Of a DNA stretch of 64,000 bases, positions 9,501 to 18,919 are shown piece by piece. Where the stretch lies: assembly GCA_028290285.1 (NCBI GenBank), contig JAQGKD010000122.1, forward strand, positions 1-64,000, given 5' to 3'. The stretch is from Hyphomicrobiales bacterium. GTDB taxonomy: Bacteria > Pseudomonadota > Alphaproteobacteria > Rhizobiales > Beijerinckiaceae. The notes beneath the pieces are model-generated. The model made no database searches. It worked only from the letters and a program-made list of their open reading frames with translations, and was not told the DNA's origin. The stretch's first letter is position 1. Every line of letters begins with the position of its first letter. Made by a program: the position numbers and the translations under genes.

Positions 9501-11355
9501 CGAGATCAACGCCCTCGCGGGAGTGCGTGTCGAAGACAGGCGCGTCTTCGACCTCACCCATGAACTCATCCTCAAGCTCGTGGCCGACGGGAAGGTCGAC
9601 GGACTGCGCATCGATCACATCGACGGGCTCGCCGATCCCGCAGGATACCTGGCTATGCTGCAAGCCGCCGTCGGCCCGGGCTTCTACATAGTGGCAGAAA
9701 AAATCCTTGAGCCCGGTGAGCGGCTGCGGGACTGGCCGATCGCCGGCACGACGGGGTATGACGCTCTCAACGAGATCGACGCGATGTTGCTCAACCGAAG
9801 CGCTGCCGGAGCGATCCAGCGCGCTTATCGCGATGTCGTGGGTCAGCGACAGAGCTATCATGAGGCACTTATCGCTGCGAAGCAGATGGTCCTCGCGCGC
9901 AGCTTCGGTTCGGAGACGACAGCAATTGTCGCCGATCTCTCGAGCATCGCAACTTCTTCGCGTCGCACGCGTGACATCGGAGAAGCAGCTCTGCGACGGG
10001 CTCTCATCGGCTATGTCGTAGCTATTCCTGTTTATCGTACTTACGTTGGAGTTTCAGGTGCCGATGCGACGGACCGGGCAATGGTCGCGCAAGCCTTGGC
10101 CGACGCGGAGGCCTTTGTCGAGGCGGGCGATGGGGATGCGCTGGCGCTGCTCGGGCGTGTTCTCGTTGGCGATCTCAACGATGCGCAGCCGGATCTCACC
10201 GCCCGGGTGCGACAACGGGTGGAACAACTGACCGGGCCCGTCATGGCCAAAAGTCTAGAAGATACGTTGTTCTATCGATATGTACCGTTTCTCGCTCTTA
10301 ATGAGGTCGGTTCCGACCCCGCGCAATTCGGCATCTCGCGTGACGGCTTCGACGAGGCTGCGCGCTGGCGTTCGTGCGAGTGGCCTGGTTCGATGATTGC
10401 AACTGCGACCCATGACACCAAGCGGGGCGAGGATGCACGTGCGCGGCTTCTCGCGCTCACGGCCGATCCAGAGGAATGGTGCAGCAGGATGGAGCGCTTT
10501 CTCACGAGCACGGATGGCCCGGACGCAAACGACCGGATGCTCGTGTTTCAGGCTCTCGTTGGCGCATGGCCGCTGGAATTGCTTGAGGCGGAGCCCGACC
10601 AAATCGAGGCTTTTCGTGAGCGCTTCGAGGGGTTTCTGATCAAGGCTCTGCGAGAGGCGAAGCGTCATTCGAGCTGGACCGACCCTGACGAAGCCTATGA
10701 ACAGCGCGCGAAGGATTTTCTCAAGACTGTGCATACGCCCGAATCTCAATCTTTCGAGCTGTTGCGGGAGGAGGTTGCGCGCGTCGCGTTTGCAGGCGCG
10801 CTGAACGGGCTTGCGCGCACCATTCTCAAGGCAACGCTGCCCGGCGTGCCTGACTTCTACCAGGGCACGGAGTATTGGGATTTTTCCCTCGTCGATCCCG
10901 ACAACCGTCGCCCCGTCGATTATGCCATGCGCGCGCTCAGCCTTGAGGCGACGCGTGCGGCATCGCCCAGGTCATTGCTGTTGCAGTGGCACGATGGACG
11001 GATCAAGCAGTTCATAGCAGCGAGACTTTTGGCAGATCGAAAACTTCGTCCGGACCTTTACGCTTACGGTTCGTACTTAACTGCAAAGTCGCTGCCTGGG
11101 ATCGCCTACGAGCGCGTTCTGGGCGCCGAGCGGCTGTTTGTCTGCACGTTGACCGGCACGAACCTGATGGAACGAAAGCTGATCGCAGATCCTGGCTCAA
11201 TGGATGCGGAAATCTGGGGTAATGCCAGACTGAAGCTTGCACCTGGTCAATGGCGCAACCTCCTGACCGGAGCTGCGTTGGATTCACAGGAAGAGGTGGC
11301 AATCTCGCAAGTTGCCGAAGGCCTGCCCTTTTTGATCCTGGGGACCGTCGCATGA
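6574..11355 (+). CDS. Bifunctional 4-alpha-glucanotransferase (MalQ) / maltooligosyltrehalose synthase (TreY)
   Basis: 1593 residues from a GTG at 6574, preferred because AAAGGA lies 7 bases upstream; an in-frame ATG at 6538 is an alternative. Residues ~1-690 are a GH77 amylomaltase with WGLAAQVYGL (~150), IRIDHAFQLERLF (Asp456), AEDLG (Glu504) and THDLPT (~552). Residues ~700-1593 are a GH13 maltooligosyltrehalose synthase with YRLQFHKDF, PNHMGI, LRIDHIDGL (Asp1014), VAEKIL (Glu1042), a THDTKR block and VPDFYQGTE. MalQ disproportionates maltodextrins into longer chains and TreY isomerises their reducing end into a trehalosyl unit, so the fusion could pass product directly. Both catalytic sets look intact. 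Bifunctional MalQ-TreY proteins are a recognised family in some proteobacteria. Confidence 0.92.
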   Translation: MAQQNDDMLDELATALGIASSYRGQNGDIIETSVDARRGLIEGLGFSTRSQSDLRDGLDSVSGYRSGPLAPWMVIESGRPQALSLKAAFAETITGWSLRGENALPQSRKEDGQVRLPSLASGYYRLDIESGASTASTFLLVAPPRCWSPDALRSDGARAWGLAAQVYGLKSARNFGMGDLTDVAQLATGAGRCGASFLGLSPLHALFEDDRTKISPYSPSTRLFLETLYLDPAVIDVPGIDSAGELAKIAPRMEAMRSRGLVDYAGVWDLKRPLLEHLFKAFQRTGDQEEFARRRSELGEQLELHATFEALSAHFSAEGQAWPGAWPSDYFDASSTAVQRFRREKADRVSFHAWLQTICDAQLAAAAEAARSSGMEVGLYRDLAVGADRFGSEVWARPDRYALSLSVGAPPDPLGPQGQNWGFPPFDPLALERQEFAAFRDLVVANMRHAGAIRIDHAFQLERLFLIPPGATAAGGAYVAFPFQALLAILRIESERHRCLVIAEDLGTGPSGFSDAIMESGIYSYRLLSFERSRDGGFLSPEAYPRHALAAITTHDLPTFKGWRRGFDIDLRSCFGVYNEKIAQAEHRGRKQDVAAWQAALEGQGLSGDLDEDETARNEALRYLARAPSALLAIQCEDVLDELNQANLPGPSDGHPNWRRKLCGTVEDMVVPGGPLARVGALLAEEERSPRARQSRLSSSPPRATYRLQFHKDFTFAAAIEILPYLAALGISHVYASPIQQAQHSSMHGYDVVDPRVINPELGGEEGFDAFVEALHANGLRLLLDIVPNHMGIGADNPFWFSVLKWGARSPYAHVFDIDLQRDGANGKIILPFLSSAYGEALESGALSLGVAAERGAIVIKHFDAEFPICPLDYAFLLKDAAARIAPDSSAGTALGRLAGAYLRIADKPDVVARAVSLQRGFTALVSEERVASALDATLREVAVDTEAFDALISRQAYRLAHWRLAGSEVNYRRFFEINALAGVRVEDRRVFDLTHELILKLVADGKVDGLRIDHIDGLADPAGYLAMLQAAVGPGFYIVAEKILEPGERLRDWPIAGTTGYDALNEIDAMLLNRSAAGAIQRAYRDVVGQRQSYHEALIAAKQMVLARSFGSETTAIVADLSSIATSSRRTRDIGEAALRRALIGYVVAIPVYRTYVGVSGADATDRAMVAQALADAEAFVEAGDGDALALLGRVLVGDLNDAQPDLTARVRQRVEQLTGPVMAKSLEDTLFYRYVPFLALNEVGSDPAQFGISRDGFDEAARWRSCEWPGSMIATATHDTKRGEDARARLLALTADPEEWCSRMERFLTSTDGPDANDRMLVFQALVGAWPLELLEAEPDQIEAFRERFEGFLIKALREAKRHSSWTDPDEAYEQRAKDFLKTVHTPESQSFELLREEVARVAFAGALNGLARTILKATLPGVPDFYQGTEYWDFSLVDPDNRRPVDYAMRALSLEATRAASPRSLLLQWHDGRIKQFIAARLLADRKLRPDLYAYGSYLTAKSLPGIAYERVLGAERLFVCTLTGTNLMERKLIADPGSMDAEIWGNARLKLAPGQWRNLLTGAALDSQEEVAISQVAEGLPFLILGTVA

Positions 11356-13382
11356 ATCAATCCGATCCGCCCGCCCGCGCAGCCGCACGACGGGCGAGAC
11401 CGGCGAAGCCCCAGCGGGCCGAAGCCAGCACGCCTTCTGAAGAAGGACGCGTGATCATCGAGAATGTAGCGCCCGAAATCGATGGTGGGCGCGCAGCCGC
11501 CAAGGGCTCGGAGGGAGCAACCTTCAAAGTCAGCGCGGATATTTTCAGCGATGGACACGAAGTTCTCGCAGCCGACATTCTCTGGCAGCCGTCGGGTGCC
11601 GGCGCATGGTCGCGCGCGCCGATGCATTTCGTGGATAACGACCGATGGAGCGGGCATTTCGTGCCCCTGTCCGTGGGGCGTTATCTCTACTCAATCGAGG
11701 CGTGGCGCGATACCTTCGCCTCCTGGAGGCGTGACACCCAGAAGAAGTTGACTGCCGGGGTTGACGTTCGCGTGGAGATCCACGAAGGGCTCGAACTTGT
11801 TGAAGCGGCGCAGGGCAGTGGTTTGGATGCCGATCTTCTCGGCGAGCTGGCGCAGCGTCTTGGTGCAGCATCATCCGATGAACATGCGGAGCTGCTTCTA
11901 TCCGACGAGGTCGCAGCGTTGATGGCGGGTGTCGGTCCACGCGCGGCCGTGTCACATCGCACACCTGTCCTCGAGCTGGTCGTCGATCGGCGCGCGGCGC
12001 TTTTTTCTGCCTGGTACGAAATGTTTCCGCGCTCGCAGGCGGGGGATCCTGGGCGGCACGGGACATTCGAGGATGTCATCGAACGGCTACCCTACGTGCG
12101 CGATCTCGGTTTCGACGTGTTGTATTTTCCTCCGATTCATCCCATCGGCCACACCAACAGGAAGGGCCGGAACAACGCCCTGATCGCGGGCCCCGACGAT
12201 CCGGGTAGCGTCTATGCAATCGGCTCGGAAGAGGGCGGCCACACGGCGGTGCATCCGCAGTTGGGAACAATAGAGAGCTTCCGGAAGCTAGTCGCAGCCG
12301 CGCGGGCGCAGGAGATCGAAATCGCTCTGGACATCGCAGTGCAGTGCTCTCCCGATCATCCGTGGATCAAGGAGCATCCCGAGTGGTTCGATTGGCGACC
12401 AGACGGGACGATCAAGTTTGCAGAGAACCCGCCCAAGAAATACGAGGACATTGTCAATGTGCATTTCGAAGGAAAGGCGTTTCCCGAGGTGTGGTTTGCG
12501 CTTCGCGACGTTATCGCCTTCTGGGCCGACAATGGCGTGCGTATCTTTCGCGTCGATAATCCGCACACCAAGCCCATTCCGTTCTGGCGCTGGCTGATAA
12601 GGGAGATCAACGCGAAATATCCCGACGTCATCTTTCTCGCCGAGGCGTTCACACGTCCGAAGATGATGCAGAAGCTGGCGAAGATCGGGTTCCAGCAAAG
12701 CTACACCTATTTCACCTGGCGCAACACGAAGAGCGAGATCGTTACCTACATGCTCGAACTCACCGGCGACATGGCCGATTATTACCGGCCGAACTTTTTT
12801 GTGAATACGCCTGACATCAATCCCTACTACCTGCAGACGAGCGGGCGTCCGGGGTTCATCGTGCGCTCCACGCTGGCAGCCACCTTGTCGAGCGTATGGG
12901 GGCTCTACAGCGGCTTCGAGATCTGCGAGGCCCGGGCCATTCCCGGTCGCGAGGAATATCTGGACTCCGAGAAGTACGAAATCCGAGCCGACAACATGGA
13001 CCGGCCTGGAAACATCAAGCAACACATCCGGGCGCTCAATCATATCCGCCGCTCAAATGCGGCGTTGCAGGACTTTCGTGGCTTCCTGCCGCTCCTGTCT
13101 TCCAACGATCAGGTTCTCGTGTACGCGCGGCACACGCCGGACTGGGACAATTGCATTATCGTCCTGATCAATCTCGACCCCTACAACCGGCAGGGCTCGC
13201 AGTATGAGATCCCCCTCTGGAAGTTCGATCTTCCCGACTGGGCGATGGTCGATGTCGAGGATCTCCTGAACGGCAATCGCTTCCAGCTGCACGGGAAGAC
13301 CCACACAATCGAAATCGATCCCGCGCACGGGCCCGTCGCGATCTGGAAGCTGCTGCCGCCCTCGTGGAGGGTCAACGCATGA
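11352..13382 (+). CDS. glgE: Alpha-1,4-glucan:maltose-1-phosphate maltosyltransferase GlgE
   Basis: 676 residues; the ATG overlaps the preceding TGA (ATGA). GlgE extends alpha-1,4-glucan using maltose 1-phosphate. The first ~45 residues are a basic Ala/Arg-rich leader not expected in the core enzyme. After an N-terminal beta-sandwich come SAWYEMFPRS, YFPPIHPIGH, FRVDNPHTKP (nucleophile Asp402) and FLAEAFTRPKM (acid Glu431). The 29-residue spacing between these two matches characterised GlgE (Asp394/Glu423 in the Streptomyces enzyme). The donor-making TreS-Pep2 fusion and branching enzyme GlgB follow, each with a 4-base overlap, completing the GlgE pathway. Confidence 0.94.
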   Translation: MNQSDPPARAAARRARPAKPQRAEASTPSEEGRVIIENVAPEIDGGRAAAKGSEGATFKVSADIFSDGHEVLAADILWQPSGAGAWSRAPMHFVDNDRWSGHFVPLSVGRYLYSIEAWRDTFASWRRDTQKKLTAGVDVRVEIHEGLELVEAAQGSGLDADLLGELAQRLGAASSDEHAELLLSDEVAALMAGVGPRAAVSHRTPVLELVVDRRAALFSAWYEMFPRSQAGDPGRHGTFEDVIERLPYVRDLGFDVLYFPPIHPIGHTNRKGRNNALIAGPDDPGSVYAIGSEEGGHTAVHPQLGTIESFRKLVAAARAQEIEIALDIAVQCSPDHPWIKEHPEWFDWRPDGTIKFAENPPKKYEDIVNVHFEGKAFPEVWFALRDVIAFWADNGVRIFRVDNPHTKPIPFWRWLIREINAKYPDVIFLAEAFTRPKMMQKLAKIGFQQSYTYFTWRNTKSEIVTYMLELTGDMADYYRPNFFVNTPDINPYYLQTSGRPGFIVRSTLAATLSSVWGLYSGFEICEARAIPGREEYLDSEKYEIRADNMDRPGNIKQHIRALNHIRRSNAALQDFRGFLPLLSSNDQVLVYARHTPDWDNCIIVLINLDPYNRQGSQYEIPLWKFDLPDWAMVDVEDLLNGNRFQLHGKTHTIEIDPAHGPVAIWKLLPPSWRVNA

Positions 13383-16300
13383 TCGATCGCAACGAGAAGG
13401 ACTGGTACCGCGACGCGATCATCTATCAGTTGCATGTGAAATCGTTCTTTGATTCCGATAATACGGGGGTAGGCGACTTCGAAGGCGTGACGCAGAAGCT
13501 CGACTACATCAGGGACCTCGGCGCGAACACGATCTGGCTGATGCCTTTCTATCCGTCGCCGTTGCGGGACGACGGTTACGACATCGCGGACTACCGCGGG
13601 ATCAACCCATCCTACGGGTCTATGCGTGACTTCCGCCGCTTCGTGCGCGAGGCGCATGAACGTGGACTGCGCGTGATTACCGAGCTCGTCATCAATCACA
13701 CGTCAGATCAGCATCCCTGGTTTCAACGCGCACGCAAGGCCAAGCCCGGATCGGCGGCGCGAGATTTCTACGTCTGGTCGCAGACCGACCAGGTCTACAA
13801 GGATGCGCGGATCATCTTCCTCGACACTGAATCTTCGAACTGGACATTCGACCCAGTCGCGAAAGCCTATTACTGGCACCGCTTCTACAGCCATCAGCCA
13901 GACCTTAACTTCGACAATCCGCGTGTGCTCGAGGCGGTCATCGACATCATGTATTACTGGCTCGATATGGGAGTGGATGGGCTACGGCTCGATGCCATTC
14001 CCTATCTCATCGAGCGGGATGGCACGAATTGCGAGAACCTGCCGGAAACCCATGAGATCCTGCGCAAAATTCGTGCGGCGCTCGATGCGCGCTATCCCGA
14101 TCGCATGCTGCTCGCCGAGGCTAACCAATGGCCGGAGGAGACCGCGCAATATCTCGGCAAAGGCGACGAATGCCACATGGCATTCCACTTCCCGCTGATG
14201 CCGCGCATGTATATGGCGCTCGGCATGGAGGATCGCCATCCGATTACCGACATCATGCGCCAGACTCCGGAAATCCCGGAGGGCACGCAGTGGGCGATTT
14301 TCCTTCGTAACCACGACGAACTGACGCTCGAAATGGTGACGGATCGCGAGCGCGATTATCTCTGGAGTTTTTACGCCAACGATCGGCGCGCTCGAATCAA
14401 TCTGGGCATTCGCCGCAGGCTGGCGCCGCTGCTCGAGAATGACCGGCGCAAGATCGAATTGCTGAACTCGCTGCTGTTCACGATGCCTGGAACGCCGGTT
14501 CTCTATTACGGCGACGAAATCGGCATGGGGGACAACATCTACCTCGGCGATCGCGACGGCGTGCGTACTCCTATGCAATGGTCGCCGGATCGCAATGGTG
14601 GCTTCAGCCGCGCAGATCCGGCGCGGCTGTTCCTGCCCGCGATTCAGGATCCGATCTACGGGTTCAACAGCGTCAACGTGGAAGCCCAACTCGCGAGTTC
14701 GTCGAGCCTGCTGAACTGGACGCGGCGCATGATCGCAGTGCGTCGGCGACGGCTCGCGCTGAGCCGGGGCAGCCTGCGTTTTCTTTACCCGGCGAATCGG
14801 AAAGTGCTGGCTTATCTCCGCGAGTTCGAGGGGGAAGTGCTTCTGTGCGTCGCGAACATGTCGCGTGCGCCGCAGGCCGTCGAGCTCGAACTCGGCGAAT
14901 TCAAGGGCGCGACGCCGGTCGAACTCAGCGCTGGCAGTGTGTTCCCGCCGGTCGGCGGCTTGCCCTATCTGCTGACTTTGCCTGGACATGGCTTCTACTG
15001 GTTTCAACTCGAGCGCACGAGCGCCGAAGAGCGCTTCGGGCCGACACCAGCGCCTGAACTGTTCACGCTTGTCCTGACAGGCGGGGCCGAGCACCTTCTC
15101 GAAAAGCGTGAGCGACAGGCGTTCGAGCGTGCGGTGGCGCCGCGGTTCCTGGCTGCGCGACGGTGGTTTGCGGGCAAGGACGTTGGCATCTCCAGCGTTA
15201 CGCAAAGTGGTTTCGTGGCCTTGCCGCAGGAGACCGCGGGCAAGACACATCTGCTCGTGCGGCTTGCCGTCACGCTCAAGAACGGCGCGACGCAGTCGTA
15301 TTTTACGCCGCTGACGGTCGACGAAAACCGGGAGGACGAGCAAATTCTCCCCTACGCCGTTGCTCGCGTGCGGCGCGGCAGCAAGATGGGGCTGGTGTTC
15401 GACGCCGATGCCGATCCGAGCTTCGGTGCGGCCTTGATCGCGGGCATGCAGGGCGAGCGCGAGATGGCGTTGAGCGAGGGGGCACGCCTGCGTTTTGGTG
15501 GAACAGAGCGCCTGCGTGCGGAGCCGCCGGTCCTGGCGAGCGAGGTTCGCCGCGTTGCCGGCGACCAGAGCAATACGTCGCTTGCGGTCAGCGAGCGCAT
15601 GATGCTCAAGATCTACAGGCGGCTTGTTCCAGGCATCAATCCGGAAGTCGAGATGGGGCGCTTCCTCACAGACGTGGCGGGATTCAAGAACGCGCCCGCG
15701 CTGCTTGGCACGCTTGAGCGCGTCGAGCCTGACGGTGTCACGACGGCGCTCTGCATTCTTCAGACCTTCGTTCGCAACCAGGGCGATGCATGGGGTTGGA
15801 CGGTCGATGCATTGAAGCGGGGGCTTGAGACCCTGTCGCTTCCGGGTACCGAAAAGGAACCCGATCTTCGCGCGAGCTATTCGGATTATCTGCCGTATGC
15901 CGAAATTCTGGGACGGCGAACCGCCGAGATGCATGTCGCGCTCGTCACCCCGACACGCGATCCCGCTTTTGCGGTGGAGCCTCTCAGCCAGGCGGATTTG
16001 CTGACAAGTGCGGACGACAGCAAGGCGCGTCTGCGCAAAGCTCTCGCCGTCCTGGATACCATGACGCGGGACGGCCGGGGCTCGACGTGCATCTCCGAAC
16101 TGATGTCACGAGGGCGCGAATGCGAGGCGCTCCTCGACAATCTCGCGCAAACGGAGCCGATGGGGCTGAAATCGCGCGTCCATGGCGATTATCATCTGGG
16201 GCAGGTTCTCATCGTGAAGGATGATGTGCTGATCGTGGATTTCGAGGGTGAGCCCGCGCGTTCCCTCGAGCAGCGCCGCGCCAAGGATCTGGGCCTGCGG

Positions 16301-16639
16301 GATGTCGCGGGGATGTTACGGTCCTTCGACTATGCCGCGGAAACGGCCGCGCGCGACGTCGAACAGAGGTTCGTCGAGCACAGCGACCGCGTGGCGACAG
16401 CCGCTCAGGCCTGGCGCGACCTGATCGAGGAGATCTTTCTCGAAGCATACGACAAGGCCTCCGAGGATTCGCCCGCGGTCATAGCGGACCGGAACGTGCG
16501 CCGTCGTCTTCTCGATTTCTATCTGATGGGCAAGGCGATCTACGAAATCGCGTACGAGGCCGCCAACCGGCCGAGCTGGATCGACATACCTGTCCGAGGG
16601 CTTCTCGCAATCCTCAATCGACGTGGAGAGCCGCAATGA
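13379..16639 (+). CDS. treS: Trehalose synthase / maltokinase fusion (TreS-Pep2)
   Basis: 1086 residues, with an ATGA overlap with glgE. Residues ~1-550 are a GH13 trehalose synthase that interconverts trehalose and maltose: [26 protein letters not shown] (Asp205), [11 protein letters not shown] (Glu247) and RNHDELT (Asp313). Residues ~590-1086 are a maltokinase (Pep2/Mak) that phosphorylates maltose with ATP; the kinase signature [10 protein letters not shown] (~935) and the metal-binding VDFEGEP (~950) are present. The product, maltose 1-phosphate, is the GlgE donor. TreS-Pep2 fusions are known in many bacteria. This protein links the trehalose pool to glucan synthesis. Confidence 0.94.
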   Translation: MIDRNEKDWYRDAIIYQLHVKSFFDSDNTGVGDFEGVTQKLDYIRDLGANTIWLMPFYPSPLRDDGYDIADYRGINPSYGSMRDFRRFVREAHERGLRVITELVINHTSDQHPWFQRARKAKPGSAARDFYVWSQTDQVYKDARIIFLDTESSNWTFDPVAKAYYWHRFYSHQPDLNFDNPRVLEAVIDIMYYWLDMGVDGLRLDAIPYLIERDGTNCENLPETHEILRKIRAALDARYPDRMLLAEANQWPEETAQYLGKGDECHMAFHFPLMPRMYMALGMEDRHPITDIMRQTPEIPEGTQWAIFLRNHDELTLEMVTDRERDYLWSFYANDRRARINLGIRRRLAPLLENDRRKIELLNSLLFTMPGTPVLYYGDEIGMGDNIYLGDRDGVRTPMQWSPDRNGGFSRADPARLFLPAIQDPIYGFNSVNVEAQLASSSSLLNWTRRMIAVRRRRLALSRGSLRFLYPANRKVLAYLREFEGEVLLCVANMSRAPQAVELELGEFKGATPVELSAGSVFPPVGGLPYLLTLPGHGFYWFQLERTSAEERFGPTPAPELFTLVLTGGAEHLLEKRERQAFERAVAPRFLAARRWFAGKDVGISSVTQSGFVALPQETAGKTHLLVRLAVTLKNGATQSYFTPLTVDENREDEQILPYAVARVRRGSKMGLVFDADADPSFGAALIAGMQGEREMALSEGARLRFGGTERLRAEPPVLASEVRRVAGDQSNTSLAVSERMMLKIYRRLVPGINPEVEMGRFLTDVAGFKNAPALLGTLERVEPDGVTTALCILQTFVRNQGDAWGWTVDALKRGLETLSLPGTEKEPDLRASYSDYLPYAEILGRRTAEMHVALVTPTRDPAFAVEPLSQADLLTSADDSKARLRKALAVLDTMTRDGRGSTCISELMSRGRECEALLDNLAQTEPMGLKSRVHGDYHLGQVLIVKDDVLIVDFEGEPARSLEQRRAKDLGLRDVAGMLRSFDYAAETAARDVEQRFVEHSDRVATAAQAWRDLIEEIFLEAYDKASEDSPAVIADRNVRRRLLDFYLMGKAIYEIAYEAANRPSWIDIPVRGLLAILNRRGEPQ

Positions 16640-18867
16640 TCCCGGAAACCGAGGGTTCACGGGTTCGACCCGCCTCGCACCTGCCATCCCCCGGCGCCGT
16701 GCTTGCGATCGTCGAGGGGCGGCACGGAGACCCTTTCGCGGTACTCGGTCCCCATGCAACAGGCGAGGCGGGCTGGTCGGTGCGCGCCTTTATCCCCGAC
16801 GCCGACGCAGTGGATGTCGAGTTGGGCGATGGAGAGCTCGTCTCGATGGAGCGTGTGCACGAAGTCGGCTTCTTCGTGGCGCTCATCGAGTCGCCGAGCA
16901 GTCCGGACTACCGCCTGCGTGTCGTCAGCCGCGGTGAAACCCGTGTTCAGGAAGACCCCTATCGCTTCGGCGCCATGCTCGACGCCGAGGCGATGCGGGC
17001 CGTGCGCGGCGTTGGCCCGCGTGAGGTGGAAGATGTCCTCGGCGCGCGACTCGTGACGCATGAAGGCGTGGACGGTGCGCTGTTTGCCGTTTGGGCTGCC
17101 AATGCGCGGCGGGTCAGCGTCGTCGGCGATTTCAACGCGTGGGACGGGCGGCGTCATCCGATGCGCCTTCGTCACGATGCGGGTGTGTGGGAGCTGTTCG
17201 TTCCCGGCGTCGGCGCGCAGACGCACTACAAGTTCGAGATCCTCGACAGGCACGGGCATCTGATGCCGCTGAAGGCAGACCCTTTGGCCTTCGCGGCCGA
17301 ACAGCCGCCCGCGACGGCGTCGATTCTCGTTGGGCCGCCGCAGCCGCACTGGTCGGATGCCGAATGGCTTGCGCGTGCGGCGTCCGTCGAGCCGCGCAAG
17401 GCGCCCATGGCGATCTACGAATGCCATCTGGGGTCGTGGGCGCGCGTGGTGGAGGAGGGCAATCGCTTCCTCACCTATCGGGAACTCGCCGAGCGGCTCG
17501 TGCCCTATGTGGTGGAACTGGGCTTCACGCACATCGAGTTGCTGCCCATCACTGAGTTTCCCTTCGACGGTTCGTGGGGCTACCAGCCAGTATCGCTGTT
17601 CGCGCCGACGAGCCGGTTCGGAAGTCCAGAAGACTTCGCTTTCTTCGTGGACGCGGCGCATCGCGCGGGGTTGGGCGTGATCCTCGATTGGGTTCCCGCG
17701 CATTTCCCGAACGACCCGCATGGGCTGGGCAATTTCGACGGCACGCATCTGTACGAACATGCCGATCCGCGCCAGGGATTCCATCAGGACTGGGGCACCT
17801 ACATCTACAATTTCGGCCGCGAGGAGGTGACGAGTTTTCTCGTCGCCAATGCGCGTTACTGGCTGGAGCGGTTCCACCTGGATGGCATTCGCGTGGATGC
17901 CGTGGCGTCCATGCTCTATCTCGATTATTCGCGCAACGCGGGGGAGTGGGTGCCCAACCAGTTCGGCGGCAACCAGAACCTGGAAGCCATCGCCTTTCTG
18001 CGGCGGATGAACGAGGCGGCTTACGCGACACGCGCGGGTGTCGTGACCATCGCGGAAGAATCGACCGCCTGGCCCGGTGTTTCGCAGCCGACCTATGCGG
18101 GCGGCCTCGGGTTCGGCTTCAAGTGGAACATGGGCTGGATGCACGACACGCTGACCTACATGTCCAAGGATCCGCTCTATCGCGCGTTCCATCATCACAA
18201 TCTGACGTTCGGCCTGCTGTACGCATTCTCGGAGAATTTCGTGCTGCCGCTCAGCCACGACGAGGTCGTGCATGGCAAGGGATCGCTCATCAACAAAATG
18301 CCGGGCGATCGCTGGCAGAAATTTGCCAATCTGCGCGCCTATTTCGGCTTCATGTGGGCGCATCCTGGCAAGAAGCTCCTGTTCATGGGCTGCGAGTTTG
18401 CACAGGAGCGCGAGTGGAACCACGATGTCTCGCTCGACTGGCATCTGCTGGAACAGCCGGAGCACGAGGGCATGCACCGGCTCATCACCGATCTCAATGC
18501 TGCCTATCGCCGGATTCCGGCTTTGCACCAGCGCGATTGCGAAGCCTCGGGGTTTCGGTGGCTGGTCGCCGACGACAGCCAGAACAGCGTGCTGGCTTTC
18601 GCGCGGTTTGGGGAAGATGGAACCGCTCCGGTCGTCGTCGTGTGCAACTTCACGCCGATTCGGCGTGAGAATTATCGCGTCGGCGTGCCGTCAGGCGGCT
18701 TCTGGCGCGAGGCACTCAACACGGATGCAGACATCTATTGGGGCAGCAATACCGGCAACCTGGGCGGCGTGAGCGCGAGCGATGTGCAAAGCCATGGGCT
18801 CCCGCATTCAGTCAGCCTGACCCTGCCGCCGCTGTCGACGATCATCCTGGAATGTTCGGGCGCATAA
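16636..18867 (+). CDS. glgB: 1,4-alpha-glucan branching enzyme GlgB
   Basis: 743 residues, the usual size for the long-form enzyme with two N-terminal CBM48-like domains (~1-220). It introduces alpha-1,6 branches into glucan made by GlgE. Conserved blocks include [19 protein letters not shown] (~310), [17 protein letters not shown] (nucleophile Asp421), [10 protein letters not shown] (acid Glu474) and [14 protein letters not shown] (~540). The 53-residue nucleophile-acid spacing equals that of E. coli GlgB (405/458). The start overlaps the treS stop by 4 bases. It is the last gene of the operon and ends head-to-head with the minus-strand helicase gene. Confidence 0.95.
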   Translation: MIPETEGSRVRPASHLPSPGAVLAIVEGRHGDPFAVLGPHATGEAGWSVRAFIPDADAVDVELGDGELVSMERVHEVGFFVALIESPSSPDYRLRVVSRGETRVQEDPYRFGAMLDAEAMRAVRGVGPREVEDVLGARLVTHEGVDGALFAVWAANARRVSVVGDFNAWDGRRHPMRLRHDAGVWELFVPGVGAQTHYKFEILDRHGHLMPLKADPLAFAAEQPPATASILVGPPQPHWSDAEWLARAASVEPRKAPMAIYECHLGSWARVVEEGNRFLTYRELAERLVPYVVELGFTHIELLPITEFPFDGSWGYQPVSLFAPTSRFGSPEDFAFFVDAAHRAGLGVILDWVPAHFPNDPHGLGNFDGTHLYEHADPRQGFHQDWGTYIYNFGREEVTSFLVANARYWLERFHLDGIRVDAVASMLYLDYSRNAGEWVPNQFGGNQNLEAIAFLRRMNEAAYATRAGVVTIAEESTAWPGVSQPTYAGGLGFGFKWNMGWMHDTLTYMSKDPLYRAFHHHNLTFGLLYAFSENFVLPLSHDEVVHGKGSLINKMPGDRWQKFANLRAYFGFMWAHPGKKLLFMGCEFAQEREWNHDVSLDWHLLEQPEHEGMHRLITDLNAAYRRIPALHQRDCEASGFRWLVADDSQNSVLAFARFGEDGTAPVVVVCNFTPIRRENYRVGVPSGGFWREALNTDADIYWGSNTGNLGGVSASDVQSHGLPHSVSLTLPPLSTIILECSGA

Positions 18868-18900
18868 AAAAGCCGGAGGACCCAGGGGGATCCTCCGGCT
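18866..18900 (-). terminator. Rho-independent terminator of the helicase gene
   Basis: A perfect 10-bp stem (AGCCGGAGGA with TCCTCCGGCT) encloses a 10-base loop. The A run at 18866-18870 becomes a U tract when read leftward, so it serves the minus-strand helicase transcript. It overlaps the glgB stop codon and may also block glgB read-through. Confidence 0.8.
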
Positions 18901-18919
18901 GATCTTGATGCGGGCTGCC

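Noticed and set aside
6574-11355. MalQ and TreY as two genes merged by a missed stop or sequencing error
   Set aside because: The linker around residue 690-700 is in frame without a nearby start or Shine-Dalgarno sequence for TreY, and such fusions are a known family.
13982-15934. 650-codon open frame on the minus strand inside treS-pep2
   Set aside because: It is the antisense of a clearly coding GH13/kinase sequence, has Arg/His-rich nonsense-like composition and no family motif; long antisense frames are expected at this GC content.
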